Source: Anaerostipes amylophilus (lineage in GTDB: Bacteria; Bacillota; Clostridia; Lachnospirales; Lachnospiraceae). Taken from it: DNA of 64,000 nt. Shown here one piece after another: positions 60,047-64,000 of the stretch; within the stretch, counting starts at the first letter, position 1; each line of letters starts with the position of its first letter. The notes under the pieces were generated by a model. That model searched no databases, had not been told where the DNA came from, and was given only the letters and a program-made list of their open reading frames with translations. The stretch is taken from the NCBI RefSeq assembly GCF_025567365.1, contig NZ_JAOQJG010000003.1, positions 327,874 to 391,873 of the forward strand, written 5' to 3'. The position numbers and the translations under genes were made by a program.

Positions 60047-61123
60047 TTGAATTTTTACCAACAGTTACAATTAAGTTCGATTGGGTCAAAACAATGGATC
60101 AAAAGTACTAATGATCTCAAAGAAAAGAGAAACCGTATTTTAATATATAATTTTAAAGTATATTTAGTAGTTGCATTTTGTTTTGCAGTTGTGACACTTT
60201 ACAGTATGATCTTTGGATCACAAAACAGTATTGTAGGTGTTCTTGTATTATTAGTATTAATGATCTTACGACAGGTTGATTTTGGAATTGATACAAAGCA
60301 TAGTATTGCAGTGATCTTTATGATCTTTGGTATTCTTGCAGCAGGACCAAGACTTGCAAATACTGTAAGTGCTGGATGGACTTTTTTGATTCATTTTGTC
60401 TGTATTATGGCAATCCTGATATTAAGCTGCCATAATGTGATCATGTCCAATCAATCCACATTTATTTTAGGATATTTACTATTATATGGATATGATGTGA
60501 CAGGACATGATTATACATTAAGAATTTATGGATTGTTAGCAGGAGCGGTGATCTGTTCTTTAGTATTTTATAAAAACCATCGAAACAGGACATTTCGAAG
60601 AGGATTTCTTCATTTATTTAAAGAATTTCATCTATTTTCTACAAGAAGTAATTGGTATTTAAGATTATCCATTGGAATTTCAACAGCAATGCTGATCGGA
60701 GAATTAGCAAATATGCCGAGAGTGATGTGGATTGGTATTGCAACGATGTCTGTATTGTTACCATTTTCGAAAGACATGAAATACCGCGTGCAAAGAAGAG
60801 GACCATTTAACATCCTTGGATGTATGATCTTTCTTTTATTACATATGATTCTTCCAGACAGTATTTTTAAATGGATCGGTCTGATCGGTGGAGTTGGAGT
60901 CGGTTATTCTGCTGGATATGCATGGCAAACCGTATTTAATACATTTGGAGCATTATACATTGCGGAAAGTATGTTTGGACTTAAGACTGCCATTATTTTA
61001 AGAATTGTAGCAAATGTATTTGGTCCTTTATATGCGTATGGTTTTGATAAAATTTTCCGAGGAGTTAGTACAGCTGTAAGAAACCTGATGGAAGATGATA
61101 CAATGGTTGGAAATCAAGTTTAA
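60047..61123 (+). CDS. FUSC-like multi-spanning membrane protein
   Basis: A 358-residue integral membrane protein with two clusters of hydrophobic segments (about residues 37-165 and 205-340) separated by a basic cytoplasmic region (FYKNHRNRTFRRGFLHLFKEF). The repeat-like layout and the QRRGPFNILG segment resemble the FUSC/aromatic acid exporter superfamily. No substrate is predictable. The start is TTG at 60047, 9 nt after AAGGAGG. A terminator with a long T-run follows. Confidence 0.7.
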   Translation: MNFYQQLQLSSIGSKQWIKSTNDLKEKRNRILIYNFKVYLVVAFCFAVVTLYSMIFGSQNSIVGVLVLLVLMILRQVDFGIDTKHSIAVIFMIFGILAAGPRLANTVSAGWTFLIHFVCIMAILILSCHNVIMSNQSTFILGYLLLYGYDVTGHDYTLRIYGLLAGAVICSLVFYKNHRNRTFRRGFLHLFKEFHLFSTRSNWYLRLSIGISTAMLIGELANMPRVMWIGIATMSVLLPFSKDMKYRVQRRGPFNILGCMIFLLLHMILPDSIFKWIGLIGGVGVGYSAGYAWQTVFNTFGALYIAESMFGLKTAIILRIVANVFGPLYAYGFDKIFRGVSTAVRNLMEDDTMVGNQV

Positions 61124-61193
61124 TTAATTGATGGTCGGTATTTGCACCAGAATGCGATCATGCCAAGTATCATAAAGAAATAAGAGATATAGA

Positions 61194-61235
61194 GAGAGCC
61201 GTGTACAATTTGATTTACATGGCTTTCTTTTTTTG
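61194..61235 (+). terminator. Intrinsic terminator after the FUSC-like gene
   Basis: GAGAGCCGTGTA..TTACATGGCTTTC, with G-U pairs, is followed by a long T-run. The rest of 61124-61357 holds only A/T-rich spacer and the bile salt hydrolase ribosome binding site. Confidence 0.75.
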
Positions 61236-61357
61236 CTACATGCACACCTTTTTGATTTTGATTTGCTATCAATTATATTACATGATAATATATAATATTA
61301 GAAAAGAAAATAGGGGAAAACTATAAAATAGAATAAAATAAAAAGGAGTGCAAAAAT

Positions 61358-62329
61358 ATGTGTACAGCTGCAACATATCAGACAAAAGATTTTTATTTTG
61401 GAAGAACACTGGATTATGAATTTTCTTATGGAGATGAGATTGTGATCACTCCAAGAAACTATCAGTTTGATTTTAGACACAGAGAATCTTTACAAAGTCA
61501 TTATGCAATGATCGGAATGGCACATGTCGTTGTAAATGATCCATTATACTATGATGCATTTAACGAAAAAGGATTAGCAATGGCAGGTCTTAATTTTGTT
61601 GGAAATGCTTCTTATTATGGTGTAGAAGAAGGAAAAGAAAATATTGCCCAGTTTGAGTTTATTCCATGGATTCTTGGAACTTGTGCAACTCTTGATGAGG
61701 CAAAAAAAGCCTTAAGTGAGATGAATCTTACAAATACGCCATATAGCGAACAGTTTCCAGTAGCACAGCTTCACTGGATCATTGCTGATAAAACAGGAGC
61801 GATCACAGTAGAGGCAATGGAAGATGGAATGCATGTTTATGAGAATAAAGTGGGAGTTCTTACTAATAATCCTCCATTTAATATTCAGATGTTTTTATTA
61901 AACCAATATATGGGACTATCACCAAAACAGCCAGAGAACTTATTTGCAAAAGATATTGAGCTGAATGCATATAGTCGTGGAATGGGTGCAATCGGTCTTC
62001 CAGGGGATCTGTCATCATCCTCTCGTTTTGCGAAAGTCGCATTTACCAAATTACATTCTGTATCTGGTAATTCCGAAGCAGAAAGTGTCAGTCAGTTTTT
62101 CCATATCCTTGGTTCTGTAGATCAACAAAGAGGATGTTGTGATGTGAATGGTAAATATGAGATTACATTGTATACATCTTGCTGTAATGCACAAAAAGGA
62201 ATTTACTATTACACAACATATGATAATCACCAGATCAGTGCAGTCGATATGACAAAAGAAGATTTAGATAGTACTGAATTAATAAAATATGAAGTAATCC
62301 AAGGTGAACATATTTTTATGCAGAATTAA
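61358..62329 (+). CDS. Choloylglycine hydrolase family protein (predicted bile salt hydrolase)
   Basis: A 323-residue N-terminal nucleophile hydrolase. After Met removal the catalytic residue is Cys2 (MCTAATYQTK). R16 and D19 (FGRTLDYEFSYG), N79 (GLNFVGN), the N170-N171 pair (LTNNPPFN) and R223 (SSSSRFAKVAF) match the known active-site set of bile salt hydrolases. The GLPGDLSSSSRF loop favours bile salts over penicillin V. Such enzymes remove glycine or taurine from conjugated bile acids in the gut. AAAAAGGAGTG precedes the ATG. A GNAT gene follows 12 nt later. Confidence 0.92.
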   Translation: MCTAATYQTKDFYFGRTLDYEFSYGDEIVITPRNYQFDFRHRESLQSHYAMIGMAHVVVNDPLYYDAFNEKGLAMAGLNFVGNASYYGVEEGKENIAQFEFIPWILGTCATLDEAKKALSEMNLTNTPYSEQFPVAQLHWIIADKTGAITVEAMEDGMHVYENKVGVLTNNPPFNIQMFLLNQYMGLSPKQPENLFAKDIELNAYSRGMGAIGLPGDLSSSSRFAKVAFTKLHSVSGNSEAESVSQFFHILGSVDQQRGCCDVNGKYEITLYTSCCNAQKGIYYYTTYDNHQISAVDMTKEDLDSTELIKYEVIQGEHIFMQN

Positions 62330-62341
62330 AGGATAAAAGTA

Positions 62342-62914
62342 ATGATCAGAATAGCAACAAAAGAAGATGCAAAAGCATTACTTGATATTTACAAATATTA
62401 TGTGGAACAAACAACAATCACATTTGAATACGAAACACCAAGTGTAGAGGAATTTGAAAGAAGAATCGAAAACACATTAAAGAAATATCCATATCTGGTA
62501 GAAGAAGAGGATGGGAAAATTTACGGATATACATATGCAGGACCATTTAAAGAAAGGGCTGCATATGACTGGTCTGTGGAAACAACGATCTATGTTGATA
62601 AAGATGCCAGAGGAAAAGGGATCGGGAAAAAGCTATATAAAGCATTAGAAAAGATTCTTGGTATGCAAAATATCATCAATGTAGATGCATGCATTACTTA
62701 TCCAAAACAAGAAGACGAATATGTAACAAAAAACAGTGCACAATACCACACACATTTAGGATATCATATGGTGGGGAGATTTTATAAAAGCGGATACAAA
62801 TTCGGCAGATGGTACGATATGGTCTGGATGGAGAAATATATCGGGAAACATGAACAGCCACCGAAAGAAATAATACCATTTTCAAAATTAAGAGAGAAGG
62901 AGATACAACTATGA
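62342..62914 (+). CDS. GNAT family N-acetyltransferase (phosphinothricin-acetyltransferase-like)
   Basis: A 190-residue acetyltransferase: IRIATKEDAKALLDIYKYYV at the N-terminus, VETTIYVDKDARGKGIGKKLYK as the acetyl-CoA pyrophosphate loop (R-G-K-G-I-G), and HTHLGYHMVGRFYKSGYK in the typical PAT/Bar-like C-terminal part. The acceptor is unknown. It overlaps the small downstream gene by 4 nt, and AAAGGATAAA precedes the ATG. Confidence 0.85.
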   Translation: MIRIATKEDAKALLDIYKYYVEQTTITFEYETPSVEEFERRIENTLKKYPYLVEEEDGKIYGYTYAGPFKERAAYDWSVETTIYVDKDARGKGIGKKLYKALEKILGMQNIINVDACITYPKQEDEYVTKNSAQYHTHLGYHMVGRFYKSGYKFGRWYDMVWMEKYIGKHEQPPKEIIPFSKLREKEIQL

Positions 62915-63111
62915 GCTTATTGATCAAAGATACAACAAAAGAAGAAAGAGAAGAAATCGTTGCAAAATCTATTGGAAATATTTCAGGAGCTTGCGATGGA
63001 TGTAGTGTTGGAATCATTGAAATGTATCAGGATTATATTGATGGAAAGAAAGAATTAAGACAGATCAACATGGAATTTCATGCAGGATATATATCAGAAG
63101 GAAGAAGATAA
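62911..63111 (+). CDS. Small conserved protein of unknown function
   Basis: A 66-residue protein: KDTTKEEREEIVAKSIGNIS, then ACDGCSVGIIEMYQDYI and a closing FHAGYISEGRR. Two cysteines three apart (CDGC) are the only notable motif. I do not recognise a function. It overlaps the GNAT stop by 4 nt and is followed 26 nt later by the TM1266-type gene, so the three are probably one operon. Confidence 0.7.
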   Translation: MSLLIKDTTKEEREEIVAKSIGNISGACDGCSVGIIEMYQDYIDGKKELRQINMEFHAGYISEGRR

Positions 63112-63137
63112 ATATAGAAGAAGGGAAGTATGATAAA

Positions 63138-63383
63138 ATGGAAAGTCGTATTGCAATTATTGGAATCATCGTAGAAGATATTAATGCTTCAACAACTGTA
63201 AATGAAATTTTACATGATTATGGAACGTATATTTTAGGACGAATGGGGATACCATATCATGAGAAAGGGGTTAATATCATAAGTATCGCGATTGATGCCT
63301 CTCAGGATATCATTAATACTTTAGCTGGAAAGCTTGGAAAAGTTGAAGGGATCAGTGCCAAAACAACATATTCAAAGATATAG
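63138..63383 (+). CDS. TM1266 family iron-only hydrogenase system putative regulator
   Basis: An 81-residue ACT-like protein: SRIAIIGIIVEDINASTTVN, ILHDYGTYILGRMGIPYH, VNIISIAIDASQDIINTLAGKLGK and VEGISAKTTYSKI. This matches the small TM1266 family found beside [FeFe]-hydrogenase maturation genes in Clostridia. No hydrogenase maturation gene lies in this window. Function is inferred from the family only. GAAGGGAAG precedes the ATG. Confidence 0.82.
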   Translation: MESRIAIIGIIVEDINASTTVNEILHDYGTYILGRMGIPYHEKGVNIISIAIDASQDIINTLAGKLGKVEGISAKTTYSKI

Positions 63384-63425
63384 GATATATGATTTTAGAT
63401 TAATTTAAAAAGATGAAAAAAGTAG

Positions 63426-63746
63426 TTGACATACTGTATACAGCTATGGTAAGATAATCAACGTCGCTGAAAGAGCGGCGGAAAAATATAACATCAGATT
63501 CCATTTTTGACTCTGAAAAGAATGAAAAAACTTCTTGACATAAGTAATCAGATGTGATAATCTATAAAAGTTGCTGACGGAGAACGATCAGAACAATAGA
63601 AATCAAATCTAAAAGAAAAGTTAAAAAGTTCTTGACAGACAAGATCAGAAATGATATGATATAAAAGTTGTTGCAGAATGAAAGAGTTCAGAACAACAAA
63701 ATAAATCAAAAAAGTTCTTGACAAACAAAAAGAGCTGTGATAAAAT
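63426..63746 (+). promoter_or_regulatory. Four tandem rRNA operon promoters
   Basis: Four sigma-A promoters follow in series: P1 TTGACA at 63426, 18 nt, TAAGAT at 63450. P2 TTGACA at 63535, 17 nt, TAATCT at 63558. P3 TTGACA at 63632, 17 nt, TATGAT at 63655. P4 TTGACA at 63718, 17 nt, TAAAAT at 63741. P2, P3 and P4 have a TG-extended -10. P2 and P3 are followed by similar sequence (ATAAAAGTTG..TCAGAACAA), so the units look duplicated. The promoters are 86-108 bp apart. Confidence 0.88.
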
Positions 63747-63752
63747 GATAAA

Positions 63753-63796
63753 GCTTCTTATACACAAGAAGCGGATCAAAAAGATCTTTGACAACT
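63753..63796 (+). promoter_or_regulatory. rRNA leader hairpin and boxA-like antitermination site
   Basis: A GCTTCTT..AAGAAGC hairpin (63753-63772) is followed by GATCTTTGACAAC (63783-63795), which resembles the boxA element bound by NusB/S10. The remaining leader to 63928 contains a second AAGAAGC..GCTTCTT hairpin (about 63895-63911), likely part of 16S processing. Confidence 0.5.
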
Positions 63797-63928
63797 GAAC
63801 AATAAGACAACCTTGAAAATTCTAATGAATTTTTCAGATGATTTTAGAAAAAATCAACGAACGTTCTTTATAAGAACAGTAATAACAAGGATAAAGAAGC
63901 TAGTGCTTCTTGAACTTGGATCAACATT

Positions 63929-64000
<72 letters not shown>

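Noticed and set aside
59877..60089. An N-terminal extension of the small minus-strand protein to 154 residues
   Set aside because: The extension is hydrophobic and AT-rich, crosses the divergent promoter region, and ignores the strong AAGGAGG that sets the start at 59876.
61120..61272. A minus-strand frame of about 50 codons with a hydrophobic end (FFMILGMIAFW)
   Set aside because: It starts with TTG without a ribosome binding site and overlaps the terminator of the FUSC-like gene. It could be a small membrane peptide, but the evidence is too thin.
63384..63928. The repeated TTGACA sequences as a CRISPR or mobile-element array
   Set aside because: The repeats are short promoter elements at the right distance from -10 boxes and lead into a 16S rRNA gene. 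No direct repeats with uniform spacers exist.

Overview
This window is a contiguous piece of a low-GC, endospore-forming Clostridia chromosome, most likely a gut Lachnospiraceae; the genus is not resolved. The evidence is the spoIVB-spo0A sporulation block, a Gram-positive PolC, the nusB-xseAB-ispA-dxs-tlyA-nadK-argR-recN chain, the frr-uppS-cdsA-dxr-rseP-ispG-polC-rimP-nusA-ylxRQ-infB-rbfA-nrnA-truB-ribF superoperon, a bile salt hydrolase, and the start of a 16S rRNA with a Lachnospiraceae-like 5' end. Nearly all genes point rightward, toward the rRNA operon. Only a purine permease, one lipoprotein and one small protein are on the minus strand. I see no insertion sequences, prophage, CRISPR array or tRNA genes.

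Layout. 1-1.7 kb: the tail of a CoA-transferase, then a convergent NCS2 permease. 1.9-10.9 kb: Asp23, nusB, exonuclease VII, the isoprenoid genes ispA and dxs, tlyA, nadK, argR and recN. 10.9-19.9 kb: spoIVB, sbcD-sbcC, then three consecutive Spo0A-type regulators and a FliB-like cysteine-cluster protein. 20-26.5 kb: an ECF-like sigma factor, a lipoprotein, a type II topoisomerase pair of the topoisomerase IV type, and a glycosyltransferase. 26.6-30.2 kb: an LCP cell-wall ligase, ilvN-ilvC and dtd. 30.2-38.4 kb: a phasin-like protein, a UbiB-type kinase, a metalloprotease, a 1497-residue activase/dehydratase fusion, an orphan HPt protein and a CarD-type regulator. 38.5-57 kb: pyrH-frr and the large translation, envelope, isoprenoid and replication superoperon through ribF. 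57-63.4 kb: a cytidylate-kinase-like protein, MscL with a zinc ribbon, a flavoprotein, ThiW, a FUSC-like membrane protein, a bile salt hydrolase, a GNAT acetyltransferase and a TM1266-type regulator. 63.4-64 kb: four tandem rRNA promoters and the 16S start.

How the genes work together. Much of the window is housekeeping: the DXP isoprenoid pathway (dxs, dxr, ispG, ispA) feeds undecaprenyl phosphate synthesis (uppS). NusB, NusA, RimP, InfB, RbfA, YlxR and YlxQ serve transcription and ribosome assembly. RecN, SbcCD, XseAB and PolC serve DNA repair and replication. The most unusual part is the spo0A cluster. The first copy has a complete phospho-acceptor site and tandem 0A boxes upstream. The second and third keep the DNA-binding domain but have altered receiver residues, which suggests a family of sporulation regulators that may compete or act without normal phosphorylation. 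An orphan HPt protein 19 kb away is a possible but unproven phosphorelay partner.
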